Part shown: positions 10,425 to 23,400 of the stretch, in pieces | Position numbering within the stretch: the first letter of the stretch is position 1 | Layout of the letters: every line of letters starts with the position of its first letter | NCBI GenBank assembly: GCA_033807695.1 | Contig: CM066309.1 | Location: 1,178,001 to 1,242,000, forward strand | Direction of reading: 5' to 3' | DNA: 64,000 bases | Source: Daedaleopsis sinensis | Lineage: Eukaryota > Basidiomycota > Agaricomycetes > Polyporales > Polyporaceae | Position numbers and translations under genes: made by a program | The notes under the pieces: model-generated | Databases searched by the model: none | What the model was told of the DNA's origin: nothing | What the model saw: the letters and a program-made list of their open reading frames with translations, nothing else

Positions 10425-12120
10425 TCAGTCACAGTGCTGGTGTCTTCCATGGCATGTAGGGCAGTCCACGCGAACGATCCTCGCGCGGCCTCCACGCACG
10501 ACCATGTAAGCAACGAGCGACCCCGCGAGGTGGATCGTAGCATTGTTCAACGAGTCCTCCGGCACCTTCACGATCAAGCTCTCCAGACGCCTCTCGATCG
10601 CTGCCCGCGCGCCCAGCCACGCTCCGAACACCTTCGCATCCGTCGCAGTCCCTATGTTCATCGCCGCGTCCAGACACACCGTCATCTGCAACATTTTTGG
10701 CAGGATCACCTCGTCCGATCCGCTGCCGACAGATCGAGTACGGGCGGGGTCGTGCATCGCCTGCAACACGGCGATGAACGCGCGCCGCCCGCCGATCGTC
10801 AGCGCGAGGATGTTCGGGAACTGAGCAAGGAGCGCGCGCCAGCTGTCGTACGCGGGCAGGTGCGGCGCGACGTGGATCTGGAGGAACACGACGAACGCAG
10901 CGTCGAACATCCGCGGGAAGCCGTCGAGGACGTGCGGGGCGAACTCGGGGAGGCGAGAGACGCTCTGCTCGACGTCCTCGAAGCTCGGGATGCTCATGAC
11001 CCAGTTCGTCCCCTCGAGCTCGACGTCGGGCACGCAGCAGCGCGCGCCGACCCGGAGGGCGAGATCTCGCGTGTGAACGACCGCGGGGAGGTTGGTGAAC
11101 CTGTTCTCGGGGAGGAAGTCCATCGGCATCACGGCGGTCTCGTCGTCCGACTCCGGCGGGCATCCCTCGTAGCGTGCCGTGATCGTTATGTTTGTCGTGG
11201 TGGGGACGATGAAGTTGGTAAGGTTGGCAGGAAGGTCCATCACGAGGTCGCTGATACTGAGGTAAGTCAAGTTTCGCAAGTCCAGAGTTGGGGTCTCCAC
11301 GCCGGCGAGGTGTTGCCCTCCTGGCAACGAGTTCGTGAGGTCCAGGAACTCGAGCTCGGGGCATATGGAGAGGAGCTCGTAGAGACACTCGCGGAGGCCA
11401 TGGTGCTTGCTCGCGACGCCCCAGAGCGAGTCCAGGGTCAGTTCCTTCAGGCTCTTCAGCTGCCCCTCCGCATGGACGAGGATGTTCGTGGCGGAGAGCA
11501 CACGCAAGTTCGGGACGCGCTCGGAGTCGAACGCGACTTCCCCGTCCCTCGCCGACGCCGTGCAGAAGATCTGGAGTGTGTGCAGCCTCGGGCCCATGTG
11601 CGAGAGCAGGTCCGTGACCGTCTCCGCTTGCGACTCCTCGAGCTCGACGGTCAAGTGGGACACGCGCTGCCCGTGCGGCTGCACGAGTGCGCAGGCGGCG
11701 GGCATGTTCAGGGCGGCACCATCGATCGAGATGCTGAGGTCTTGGTCTCCTGAACGTGCGAGCAGGGTGTGGAATGCGTCCGAGTCGCAGTGCCGCACGG
11801 TGATGTCGATGGAGGACCAGAGCTTGGGTGTCGCGAGTGCCACTTGCCGCCAGTGACGGCAGACCCAGGTCGTGGTCTGCACCCAGGAGGCTGAGAAATT
11901 GTGTCCGCCGTTGTCGATGAACTTCTCGTCCGCGCGGAGGGAGGTAAAGATTGCTTCGAGCATACGAGGCGGCAGGTCCGCTGCGTGCGCCCTCGAGGTG
12001 TTGTTAATCGCCGTGTCTAGAGGAGAGTGTTTGAGTTTGAGTAAAGTTGTTCTCGCAGAACTGTGACATAGTTCCGAAGTGCATTGACCACTCACCAGGT
12101 ATGGGTAGTTGCATGATCAT
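10425..12120 (-). CDS. F-box protein of the mushroom type, probable SCF substrate receptor
   Basis: 538 residues from two exons, 12096-12120 and 10425-12016. The first codes MIMQLPIP and joins through a 79-nt intron (GTGAGT...TCTAG). This replaces a longer unspliced start that would read through the intron. Residues about 22-80 form an F-box-like element: DLPPRMLEAIFTSLRA, then WVCRHWRQVALATPKLWSSIDI. This is the hallmark of a very large agaricomycete family whose members are predicted to bind Skp1 and hand substrates to the SCF ubiquitin ligase. The rest is weakly repetitive and leucine-rich (LRVLSATNILV, LKELTLDSLWG, LEFLDLTNSLPGG, LRNLTYLSISDLVM), suggesting an LRR-like fold. No substrate can be inferred. 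A large open frame on the opposite strand is its shadow. Confidence 0.85.
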
Positions 12121-12838
12121 ATTAGTGGGTTGATTTCCAAGGACGAGCTGCGTCTGGTTAGATGATTGGAACTCTGGAGAACGGGCAACTCTTGTGGAGA
12201 GGTTTTATGTTGCTGTGAGGTTATCAAGACTACTCAACGAGAAAGGAAGAAAGAGATGGGCTGTCAATGCTGTCGGAGAAAGTTGTTCGAAGGGGCTCAC
12301 ATAATCGCTGACATGTAACAATCTGCATTGTTCTCTCCTTAGCAGCGTTCTTTCATCCAGCTCTAATCCGGCATGATAAAACAGAGTCTCCTTTCATTGG
12401 GACCTAGCTTCAAAAGCAAAAAACACGGCCATGCACAAAAGCTAAGCGTAGGTTCGCTTGCCAGGCTTTCGCTCTGCTTTCATTATGCTCAGTACTCGCT
12501 TAGCAGGCACTGTCTATGATCTTCTGTGTCAGTGGTACAAGAGCTCGAATACATAGGAATATTTAATCAGTGGCACAAGGGCTCGAATACGTAGGACTAT
12601 CTGTGTACACCCTATACGCGAACTGAACGGACTTCTGCCGGGGCGCCTCGGTCTTCTGCGCGCGCACAATCCGCGGAGGTCAACTTCTCGGGAACGCGGA
12701 TGCACAGCTTCCCGCTCTTTCTGTCGGTGAACGATACGATATTGACTGAGGTGCGTCTCTCGACTCACCTTCCGTCCGTCTGCTGCGAGGGTTCCAACGA
12801 GAAGCGCTACCATTTCTTTGATTACTGATTACTACTAA
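12121..12838. other. Intergenic: F-box promoter and 3' flank of the HNH-like gene
   Basis: 718 bases without a credible gene. It holds a two-copy direct repeat (separate entry) and an AT-richer stretch around 12300-12430. The open frames on the minus strand at 12529-12813 have no family likeness. Confidence 0.45.
12530..12600. repeat. Two-copy 33-bp direct repeat
   Basis: The 33-base unit at 12530-12562 (starts CAGTGGTACAAGAGCTC) recurs at 12568-12600 with about four substitutions and a 38-base period. Only two copies are seen. Confidence 0.7.
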
Positions 12839-14074
12839 CTAGTAGTAGTAGTCGTCCTCAGCATTGAACAGGTTCTTTTGTATATGTATGTCTTCCTCGT
12901 CCGAGTCCCCATCCATATCATCTTCAGGCTGATCAACATTCTCTTTACGAGTCACTCCATGCTCGTCACCATCCATATCGTCTTTGAGCTGATCGGCAAT
13001 CTTCCTAGGGATGTGTCCCCCTGAAAACTGTAAATTAAGGGACCAGCGGAAATGCTCCTGGAAAAATGCTTTAGTGAGGGGATCTCTTGGTTTTAAGATG
13101 AATTTGGGCAGCTGAGCCATCCGCTCCGCGGCGTTTTCGCTAAAAGTGCGAATGCGGAAATTGTCCTAGCGCAGATTTGTAGTATAGTAATTCATGAGTC
13201 AGTGGTGGTGCTTAGTAGACTATCAGGAGTGGTAGCTAGCCTTACATCGGCATCCACGCTGAATTCATTATCGATCCAGAGTTTGTATAGGTCAGCACTC
13301 ATCGGAAGGATATTTGCTGCTACGCTAAAGGCTTTGCGGGAGAGGGTGACTTCTCGAAACGCATAGTGTGAAAGAACCTGTCAGTATACGGGAATGCCAT
13401 GAGCTCAGTAGTACTACAACGCGAGAACCAAACGAAGGTCGCTTGAATCCATACCTGCGTGACAAGATTTGGCGGAAATATCCATTGCATATCGGCGTTG
13501 TGGTCCCCAGAGAATATACAGATAGTGCCATTCATTTCGATAGCTTCTTTGAAGATCTTCGAGTCAGTAAAGTCAGTGGAACAAGTCCAACTATACTTCT
13601 GACGAGGAGATTCTTACTCTCCCCGGCTTTGGCTCCACCCCCAAAGCTTCGACTCACTCATTGGCCAATAAGCGTACCTTGCTTCTTCGAGCGTACTGTT
13701 GTCTGGGGCAAAGGCGTTACGGGGGGGATCTGCCAGGAAGTTCATGCCTGAGTCAGGCTTCATGTTGCCACGGCTCCTACTCTCACCGCCTAGCAAAAAG
13801 CATCCGTAGTCTCCAGAAGAGATCTCCTTGAGTTTGTGTGTTGCTTCTTCTAGGGAAGTCACTTTGAAATGGACTGGACTACGTCCCATAGACTCAATTT
13901 GGACCGGTTGAACGGCTACACCATGTGGATTGGCACGGTTTATTATTCTCAACCATCCGATGAGTTGCTCCGGTGTAAGTGGACCAACTGTATCAGAGTT
14001 GAAGCCTAACGAAAGTATTACATACTAACGTTAGCTGGACCGCCGACATTGAGAGAGATCATGGTGATTGGCAT
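12839..14074 (-). CDS. Hypothetical basidiomycete protein with HNH-nuclease-like core
   Basis: Five exons by phase and splice signals: 14026-14074, 13639-13987, 13455-13590, 13246-13377 and 12839-13165, giving 330 residues. Two introns would be short (38 and 48 nt), so the 5' end is the weakest part. The middle reads CSTDFTDSKIFKEAIE, NGTICIFSGDHNADMQWIFPP, then ILPMSADLYKLWIDNEFSVDAD and DNFRIRTFS. This order (Cys-x-x-S/T-G, later a Leu/Asp helix ending in a short beta hairpin) matches fungal proteins annotated as HNH-nuclease domain containing. A clear catalytic His is not evident, so it may be an inactive relative. The C-terminus is acidic, with a doubled DDMDGD motif, and ends in three Tyr. 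Function unknown. Confidence 0.6.
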
Positions 14075-14578
14075 GACATACACGCCGCAATGTGTGCCAT
14101 AATGACATCACGGTCACGGTGGTCTCGAGTCATCCAACTCAATGGCCACCAGATGAAAGTATCTGCTTTCATCTGCTTGTCTCGAGAAATGTCGACAAAA
14201 TACACTCACAAATCCCCCTTGGCTATGAAGAGAATAGTTACGAAAGTGAAGATGGCTGAGCAACTAAGCGACGGTTGCGCTGGCGGCGGCGGCAATTTGG
14301 TATTATGTAAGTCTGAGGTACCTGTGACTCGCGCTTCACCTACATACGATCGTAGTAATTGTTTACATGTCCTTTTGTACCTGAAAACTCTCTGGAGATG
14401 AGCACATTAAGTAACACTCTCCTAAGTACCAACTTAAACATGCGGACGCGCAGATAGTACTCAGTGGTAGTGGCAGTGCACAGCAAGTCGTTCGCTTACG
14501 CAATGGCGATAGATACTTGGTAGTACGTCTGGATACGACACTGATACATTTCTACTACAGCACTCTTAACAAGAACAT
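14075..14578. other. Intergenic between HNH-like gene and polyketide synthase
   Basis: 504 bases: promoter of the HNH-like gene and 3' UTR of the polyketide synthase, both minus strand. The 5' exon of the HNH-like gene could lie a little further into this stretch than modelled. Nothing else recognised. Confidence 0.4.
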
Positions 14579-17500
14579 TTATGATGACTGGCCGGTCAGT
14601 AGATATTCTACACCACCTTTCACTCGCTCCGCGACGGTGTTGACCTGCGAGCCACATCGACACCGTGAGTTCAGAGGATTAGGCACTAGGGCTATATAGC
14701 ACTCACATTCTCATCCTCGAAGGGCGTAAAGTGGCTTCCCGGGATCTCCATCACGGTGATCCTCCTCCCGAGTGCCTCCTCCCACTTCGCGACCGTATCG
14801 TCGTCCCGCTTGGTCAGGAACGCCTGCACGCGCCGGTCCAAACCGAGCTGCTCGACGCGCGGCTCGACGTGCACAGCGTCCCGCGAGCGGAGCAGCACAG
14901 CCGGCGGATCGCGCTCAGCCACGCGCTGCGTCTGCGACGGGTCGTACGCGACGAGTGCGCCGGTCGCGTATCGCATCTGCGCCTGCACAAGCTCCAACGT
15001 GCGCTGCGACGCGCCGCCCTTCGCAGCGGACTGCCGCACGACAGCATCTATGAGCGAGTCGGCCAGCGGGCTGCTCGTCTGCGGCGCAGGAGAGTCGATC
15101 AGAATCAGACCTTTGACCTGGACGCCGAGCGCGCGCAGGCGGCGCGCGACGTCAAACGCGAGGACGCCACCAAACGACCACCCTATGGCAGGACAGAATT
15201 AGAGTTGAGCATTGCATCCATGCATCCGTGTATGAGCAGACTTACCGCCGATTAGGCATTCTCCCTTAAACGCTTCTCCGTCCCAGAAGAGGGTCTTCGT
15301 AAGGAGGCCAACGTAGCTCATCGCCATCATAGCGAGCTCCTTCCCCGGCTGAGCCTCGACAAGCGATGGGGTCGTAGCGTAGCTTGAGTTCTGGATCGCC
15401 CACACGTCGCAGCCAAGGGGTCCAAGTTTCGTGTAGCCGCCGATCAAGCCGCTGCCGTCATGGAGGAGAATCAATGGAGGGCACTGGGCGCATCCTGCCG
15501 GTGCAGTTTGCAAGCGTATGAGCTCCGCCGGCGTGTGAAGTGGCGTGGTTTGCGCTGGAGGAGACGATGGAGGACTAGGTGGCAAAAGGGAAGAGTCGCT
15601 AGAGACCTGGAGCGCAGACACGGCTTTCACGAGGTCCTCTACCGTCCGGCACGCCATGAGGGACGCTTCGTCGAGCTTGATGCCGAGCTGTGTCTCGAAT
15701 GCATGCCGCGCCTCGATGATGCTCAGCGAGTCGAGCCCGAGACTCTCCAGTTCCGCGCTGTCCGCCACTTGGGAGAGAGGCACGTCAAGAACGGTGGCAA
15801 GAACGGTCTTGACGGTGTCGCGCCCGGAAGTCCCTCGAGCCCGGGTCGCAGCGCCGTGAAGGCTGCCAGGCGCAAGCTTTCCGCTCCGCTTCTCGTCAGG
15901 GAGGCTCTCGGCGTCGCTGGCGCTGCCATCCGTATCGTACACCGTCGCTGCAGTCGAGGCGGTCTCGGAACGAGAGCCGCGCTTGTCGTTCACGATGTGC
16001 ACCAGGTCTTTGACGGTCGACGCGGACGCGAGGGTGTGCGTGTCCACGGCGTCCGCGGGCAAGATCGCGCGCAGACGTGAGACGAGCTCCCAGATCATGA
16101 GCGAGTCGATCCCCAAGTGCGACAGCTGGGCGTCGATCGTGATGTCCTTCCGCCCTAAGCCCGACGTCTCCGAGATAATGTCAATGACATCGTCCTGCAG
16201 ATCCTCGCTCGGTTTCGCCGCCGCAGCGGGCGGGGGCGCGCCTTGTCGGTGGGGGGCAGGAGCCGCCGCTAGTGCTGCCTTCGTCGGGCGCTGCGACGTC
16301 GTCTTCGCCAGCCCACTAGAAGGAGGGGATTGCGCGACCGCCGCAGGACTGGACCTCCCAGCAGTCGCCTTGAGGATCCGAGTGAGGCTCGCCATCGGGA
16401 CTTTGCGGAACCGCACACGCTTCAAGCACGCGACGACCCTCCGCCTGGGATCGTCAAGCTCGAGGGCGTACACATCCGCGACGACGGCGTTATCCTCCGC
16501 GAGCACGACGGAGGTGTAGACACCGTACTGCGCGGCGGGGTCGATGAGCTCATGCAGGAGCTTGACCTTGTCGACCTGTGAGCATATGCACGCCTCGCGG
16601 CCGTTCATCCCGTACGTGAAGTTGAGGAAAAAGCCGGCGACGTGCAGGAGCGTGTCTGCGAAGATCGGGTCGAGCACAGCTGGGCCCGCGAGAGCGGGCT
16701 TGGCCCTCGGCAGCTGGACCACGGCGTACGCGGCGGCGCGAGCGGAGTGGATGGCGATGGTTTTGATAGCGTGGAATGCTTTCGAGTATGTCACGACTTG
16801 CGGGAAGAGGAGGTCGTAGCACGTCCGCGTGCCGAACGTCTCGGACGGGTCGGCGAGAACCGCCTGGATTTCGCGCTCGAGCATCGGCTGCGCATACGCC
16901 AGCTTCGACAAGGCTGCATCCGCCCGCTTCTTCTTGTAGGACCCTGTGCAGTGAATCTGGGGCTGCGTGGCGCGGTCCTCGATGGAGAGCACGGTGAACG
17001 AGCCGGCGCCGCGCTCTGCGGGGACAATTTCGACGCGCAGCTTGGCCTGCTTCTCGGGCGTGTACACCAGCGGCTTTGGGTAGAGGCTATCCGAGAGCTC
17101 GACTATGTCGGATGACTCCCATTCAGCGCGATCGCGGAGGACGGCGATGACAGCGGAGAGCGCGAGCTCGGTGTACACCGATGCGGGGCAGAGCGCGATG
17201 CCTGCGACGCAGTGTCCCTGAATCAGGTCCGCAAAGGAGGCAATATCCTTGTCGAATACGATGGGTTCATTCCGGCTGAGAGAAGAAGCTGGCGCCACGC
17301 TGTGTGGGGCCGGATCGCGGTGGCCTTCCACAAGGGCGCTCCGAGCGTCCTTCGTCGGTCGAGCTTCTTCTGCGAACGGCACCCAGAAGCGCGTCTTGGC
17401 GAACGGATACTGGGGCAGATCCACGAGCCGCGCATCGGGCGCGAAGTCGTCGAAGACCTTCCTCCACTGGACAGGCACTGACGTCGTGTACAGTTGGGCA

Positions 17501-20333
17501 AGCGCGGCGGAGAAGATCTCGAACCCGGGCGTTTTCTTGCGCAGAACGGGGAAAAGCAGCGGAGATCCTTGCTGCTGGAGGCCGCGCAGGAAGGCCAAGG
17601 TCGTCGGATGAGGCCCGAGCTCGATGCACGCTGCGACGGTAGAGACGTCGATGTAGGACTCGAGGTCGGCGACGCCCTGCTGGAACCGTGCCGGCTCTCT
17701 GCAATGGCGGGAGAAGTAGTCGGGGGTGAAGGGCGTCGTGTCTCCGGGGCGGACCAGGGTGCCAGTGACATTGGACAGTACGGGGATGGTGGGTGGTGAG
17801 AAAGTGATACCCTGGCCGAACTCGCGCAGGCCGTCCAGCACCGGATTCATGGCGTCGGAGTGATACGCATATGGGACGTCGAGGCGGGTGCATTGTGATC
17901 CTTTGCCGGCGCACAGTCTCTCGAACTCAGCCAATTGCTCTTTGTCGCCTCCAACCGTGCAGTGAGATGTCCTACGAGCGCACATAAATGTATTAGCACC
18001 ATGTTGAAACGACCAATATACGAGGAAGAATTACTCACGTGTTGTAGCAGCACACCTCCAAGTTGGAAAGGCTCTCGAGGATCGGTTTAATGCTGTCTGC
18101 GGACGCCCGGACAGCGGTCATAGTGGTGACACCCCGGATGCACTTCCCAGCGATCAGTCGTGCTCGCGTTGCAACCAACCTCAGACCATCGTCCAAGGAG
18201 AGGACGCCAGCAGACACCAGTGCGGCGAACTCGCCAAAGCTGTACACACAGACCATCAGCACCACACCAAAACTAGTAGGTCGTCGCATGAGCACCGACC
18301 TGTGTCCAATCACCGCACACGGCTGAACGCCCCAGGACGTCCACAGCGAGGCGATGGCCAGCTCGAGCACGAGGAGAGCGGACTGTGTCGCCTCGAAATC
18401 GTCGGGCCTATCAGCCGCCGCCGCAGAGAGGCGGAACACATCAGACACGCCAGCGAACCCCATGCCCACCAGCCGGCGGTCACAATCATCGACAAAGCGG
18501 GCTAGTGCGGGAAGCTCCCGGTAAAGATCCGCTCCCATGCCAAAGTACTGCGATCCCTGTCCGGAGAAGACGAAGACGACGCGCTCGGCGGGAGACGCCT
18601 CGACGACATTCGCGGCGCGGATGCTCTTGAGCACTTCGTCCTTCGTCGTACCGCTCGCAGCGAGGCGGTACTTGTGAAGCTGCCGCCGCGCGGTCGCGGA
18701 GTACGCGACGTCTTGGATGGACGCGGGGTCGTGGCACGACGTCTCGAGCAGCGCGATGTAGTCTGCACGCCGCCGCTCGGCCGCCTCCACGCTCCTGCAG
18801 GACAGCCCGATGACGAACCCGGTCTGGGGGAGGCCCTCCGCTCGGCGCGGGGCGGGGGCAGCCTCTTCGAGCAGGACAACCGCGTTCGAGCCGGACGCAC
18901 CAAAGTTGTTGAGGAGCGCAAGCCGCGGGCCTTCCGAAGCCCAAGGTGCTGCGGTGGTGTTGATGCGGACGTTGTCTGTGGCGAGCTCCGGGATTCTCGG
19001 ATTGAGCTGGGAGAACCCGACCTGTTTCGGGATGACCTTCTCGCGCATCATCAGCACGACCTTCACAAGGCTCGCGGCCCCGGAGGCTGCCTCAGCGTGG
19101 CCGATGTTGGCCTTGACAGATGTGATGTGGAGGGGGTTGTCGGAGCTCCGTCCAACAGCGAACACCGTTCGGATAGCCTCGAGTTCCGCGGGGTCTCCGG
19201 CTTGGGTTCCAGTGCCGTGGCATTCGACGACGTGGACGTCTTCAGGACGTATAGCGGTAGAGGCTACTAGTTTATTGAAGAGCGACACCTGGGAAGGGAT
19301 ATGGGGATGTGTGATGGAGCGAGGATGCGTAGACTGGTTGATTTCAACACCGCGAATGACGCCAAGGATCCTGTCGTTCTCGGCGATTGCATCACTCAGC
19401 CGCTTGAGGACGAACAGGCCGCAACCTTCAGAGCGGCAGTAGCCATCTGCAGATGCGTCCCACGTTCGACATTGGCCGGTGGTACTGAGAAAATGGCCGC
19501 GTGCAAGCCCAAGATACATCTGCGGAAAATCAAATTAGCCCGGGTGCATAATGATGAACAGCCGTGGACGACCAACATCTGGACTGGTGATGGTGTTTAC
19601 GCCCCCGGCAAGAGCGGCATTGCAGTCACCACTTGCCAGGGCGCGACAGGCTTGGTGGAGGGCGACGAAGGAAGCTGAGCAGGCTGTATCGAGGACCATA
19701 GAGGGGCCGCCGAACCCGAAAGTGTAGGATATCTTCCCACTGAGGAACGATGGCAGAGTCCCTGACGGAGCCATTTCCAATGAGCACTCTCGTATCCATC
19801 ATGTGAAAAGAAGTGACGTACCGGTGCTGTAGTAGACGTCGATGCTGTCCCTAAGATTCTGGACGTAGTCATTGGTTGCGGCTCCAATGTACGTAGCGAA
19901 CGTTTTCGGATCGAACGAAGGAGTGCTGCCAGGTACATATCCTGCGTTCTCCAGCGCGTTGTACGCTCCCCGAAGCAGCAGGCGCTGTTGCGGATCCATA
20001 CTCCGAGCTTCACGGGGTGAGATATGGAAGAAGGCATTGTCGAAGGCGTCCACGTCCTGGCAGAAGTTGCCATGGGTTGCGTTCATTGCTCGTGCAGAAT
20101 GGTGCGATGGGTCAGTGTATGACAACACGTCAAAGCGTTCAGTGGGTATCTAGTCGTGAAATCGGAACGTTAGCGAGCCCTATAGGCGAGGCAAGCTCAA
20201 GCCGACGTGAACGACGGCTAACCTTGGATACAGTGTTGAGGCCTGCTTGCAGGAGGCTCCAAAGCTCGTCCAAGTTGGATGCTCCAGGGAACTCGGCCGC
20301 CATGCCGACGATAGCAAATTGCGGCGCGGCCAT
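14579..20333 (-). CDS. Non-reducing polyketide synthase, KS-AT-PT-ACP-ACP-TE, lacking a SAT domain
   Basis: Iterative type I synthase expected to make a small aromatic polyketide such as orsellinic acid from malonyl-CoA. Eight exons (20223-20333, 19822-20149, 19577-19761, 18300-19519, 18039-18239, 15246-17971, 14707-15182, 14579-14644) give 1770 residues. KS: DTACSAS with Cys at about 174, His at 309 ([10 protein letters not shown]) and 349 ([12 protein letters not shown]). AT: begins near [12 protein letters not shown] (about 525), GHSFGE with Ser 615 split by an intron. PT: His at about 934 (IQGHCVAG), Asp near 1120. Two ACPs: Ser about 1304 (LGIDSLM) and 1429 (LGLDSLS). TE: Ser 1593 (GWSFGG), His 1741 (PGSHF). 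All catalytic residues are present. The start sits in an ACCATGG context, directly at the KS, with a TATA-like box upstream, so the missing N-terminal SAT is not an annotation slip. No tailoring enzymes flank it. Confidence 0.95.
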
Positions 20334-20450
20334 GGTGGTTGGAAGGACGGGAGGCGTGTAGAGCGGAGAGCGGGAAGGACTCCTCTTAGAGGAGAAGGAG
20401 AATAGTGAGAAGAGAGAGAGGGTGATGGGCCGTGCTCTATATGCAGACTC
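20334..20450 (-). promoter_or_regulatory. Core promoter and 5' leader of the polyketide synthase
   Basis: Reading on the minus strand, a TATA-like element (GCATATAGAGC) lies about 100 bases before the start codon. It is followed by a pyrimidine-rich CTCTCTCTCTTCTC tract and an ACC just before ATGG. This arrangement is common in fungal promoters. Confidence 0.5.
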
Positions 20451-23400
20451 TGCACAGTCGTCTATGACTGTCGGAACGTCAGACTGGAGATGGCGTAGTA
20501 GGCTGTAAATAGCTCGCCAGATAAAGCTGGACAGAGCGCTCGTGTCCGCGGGGGGATTCTAGAGATGTTCCGATGTGCGACGGACCTGAGGACAACATGG
20601 TTTTGGAGGAAAACAGAGTGACGCACCCCAGTCACAGACGATTACGGGGCTAGAGTGGACAGAGCTGCCAATTTGGTAAGGGCCGCGCGATACGCAAGAT
20701 CAGAACAGGCGGGGGCGGTTAATGTTAGCGAAGTCCTATCAATTTGTAAATCTGCAGATGAACACTAGGTCGGACAGGCTTCAGGGTCATGACGAAACGT
20801 TGAAAGATGTAGAGAGACTTACCGGAAGCCAGGCAGATGCTAGTGTGAGGGAGAGGAGGGACCAGTCGCCCGGATTTTGTAGTCGACTTTTAGATCGGAC
20901 AGATGAAGCGAATGTCATGGATTTGGAAGGACATCAACCCTTCTAGAGACCATTCTGTTTTGTCGCATGTCCATAGGCCTGGCGGCGGCTCTCGCTGCGT
21001 GACCCACCGGAGACCCATCTCCACCACATTGTCCCGCTGGCGGCGGCAGCGGTTCGCCGTGGTATGAGAGTCGGTGCTCGGGGGTAACTGGGAACAAGCC
21101 ATGTATGGGCCTAAACATCGTTCTGATCCTCAATTTTAGGCTTGACAGGCGAAGGCGGTTCCACTGCGAGGAGCATGACACGGTAGCTGGGTCCCTTTGC
21201 GCTAGATACGAGCTCTGACATGCCTCAGGCCTGATGCAGATGGCCCGCACGGGTGCCAGTGCACTGGTCCAAGCATGGTGTTCTAATTGACTCCCACAGG
21301 CACATTGAGAGAGCGTAGTAGAGGGCGAGATACCTTCTTTGCCTACACCGCGATCGTCGAAGAGTATGGGATGAGTCAAGACCTGGAACATGCCCAGTGC
21401 AAAGGACTTGAGCGTCAGCAACCGTGAACCACGGGAAACGTCAACGCTATTGACACCCGTGCGAGTGCAGAGAAACCTCTGAGTGGTATATCGCAAACCA
21501 TACATACGATTTGCCAAGCGAGGAACAACCAAGTCCAGCAAACGCTGTCTTCGGATAGACCACGGCTAAAAGCCGGACTAGGACTTGTCTTTGGTCCTGT
21601 CGTGCCAAGTAAAAAAGAAGGAAAAGCAAGTCAATCAGCTCTGTTCACCATACAGTCCATGACAATGGGCCAATGGCATCCTTACCGGTTCCATGCGAGA
21701 ATGATTTACTGCGCTCTGACGTCGACGGTTGCGGCAAGAACGTTGTGATGTATTTGAATATTCGAATCCTGGCCTCGTCACAGTCGATTCGGATCAGTAA
21801 CTGTGATGATGAGTAAGCGGTTTGACGCCGGATACCAAACCCTTCAGCGCTCGCCTGTCAATGGTGCTAGCAACAGAGACTGGTTCAACTACTACAGCTT
21901 GCCTCCTCCAGAGTCCACTGACCGCTATGAATTCTCAACGGCTTTAGAGCCGGTATTTATTTTGGGTTGGTGAGCACATGAACTCAGCTAGCTATTGGCT
22001 ATACATCTCCCCAGTAAAATCACGTTTGCCAGTGACATTTGACAGACGGGCCGACATGTGCAAACTGCGTAGTGAGTCATTTGTAGACCAACACATACGC
22101 ATAGAAATTAGTACCCGTTCTCCACTGACCTCACCGAACGCCTTGCGGCACCTCTTTTGTCACTTACCCAGGTCACAGTGCTGTTGAACAGGAGCGCTCC
22201 ATCTGTCACTGACACAACAACTTCTTGCCGTAACGTCTAGTATGTGTATTCAAATTTACTTCCTATCATCCAACGGTGGTCAGTACCTCTCGTCGCTCTT
22301 TACGTATACCGCTGAATCTCTACGTACAGCGTTCGATGTCTTCAATCTATATGCCGGGCCACGCCGACGAATTTGTCCAAGCCACGGAGTCGTGCAACAC
22401 CGACCTCACAGGATGTTGGCGCTATCCTCAATCTTATCCACCGGTCCCTCCGATATCTCGGCCAGCCGCAGTGGTTATGTGCCTCCGGGCATGCGAGAAC
22501 GAGAGCTCTGTGGAGAAGATGCCGACCTACAGCCCATATCGCTCATGCGCAGGTATCCTTCGGGCACACATGGATTGAAGAACACACCGCACAATGCGAT
22601 CTGTCCGACCACACGCGCTCCGAGCCCCTCTCGGACACATGCCGCACTCCTCATTTCGGACGTTGCTCACTCGCAGGATCAGTATTGCGCCATCGCGCTG
22701 CCTGTCACGCTTGCGCACCAGACCGCCCATGTTTCCAATAGCGATAAGTAACCGCTGTCCACCAGTGGCTCCTGAGCCTCCGGCAACATCCCAGACCTCA
22801 TGTTGCCCAATCTCTAGGTCGCACCCTGCGCAGGTAATGCGGCAATGGCATACAGGCCTTGTCTCGAGCGCGAATCGAGTCATCATCCTGCAATTTTCTG
22901 GCATATCCGTCTGATCACGGTGTCAATCAGCGCTAGACCCACAATCGCAAGTTGCAACCTTCCGCATTGGCTGCTGACAGCGTTTCTTACTGCCAGGTAA
23001 GACTGTATGCACCTTTATCGCTCGGCGGTCGGTGCGCCACCATCCGTGGTGGCTGGAAACTTTGCATGAGCGGTAGTTCCACCAGGCTATGATTCTTCAT
23101 GAACTTCCGTATACAGCGGCGATCCTACCCAAAGGCTCTCTAACGCGGCTCCTCACTTGACAGAGACGAGACATTGTGACTTCGCCTACTATGATGACGG
23201 TGAGCTATTCCACGTTTTGTCACAATGGGGTGGTTTGACGCGTGTTCTCTGTCAGGGTAAGCCTATTGGAGCAGCTTCGATGTAGCTTGGCACCCTTTAC
23301 CTGCGGCTTCTGCATGATGAACATAGGCATTCAAAGTCGTCAACAGCGCCCCGTACGGTACGCGCATGCTCTCACCTTCTCACACCGATCACTGAATCTA

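Noticed and set aside
10335..11753. 472-residue plus-strand open frame
   Set aside because: It is antisense to the F-box gene, Arg/Glu-rich without motifs, and created by GC-rich codon bias in the true gene.
12021..12095. Unspliced N-terminus of the F-box protein
   Set aside because: The stretch begins with GTGAGT and ends in TCTAG; splicing it out gives a clean start MIMQLPIP in phase.
20450..21541. Possible separate SAT exon upstream of the polyketide synthase
   Set aside because: No acyltransferase GxSxG-type or SAT motif was seen on the minus strand, and a TATA-like box plus leader precede the KS start.
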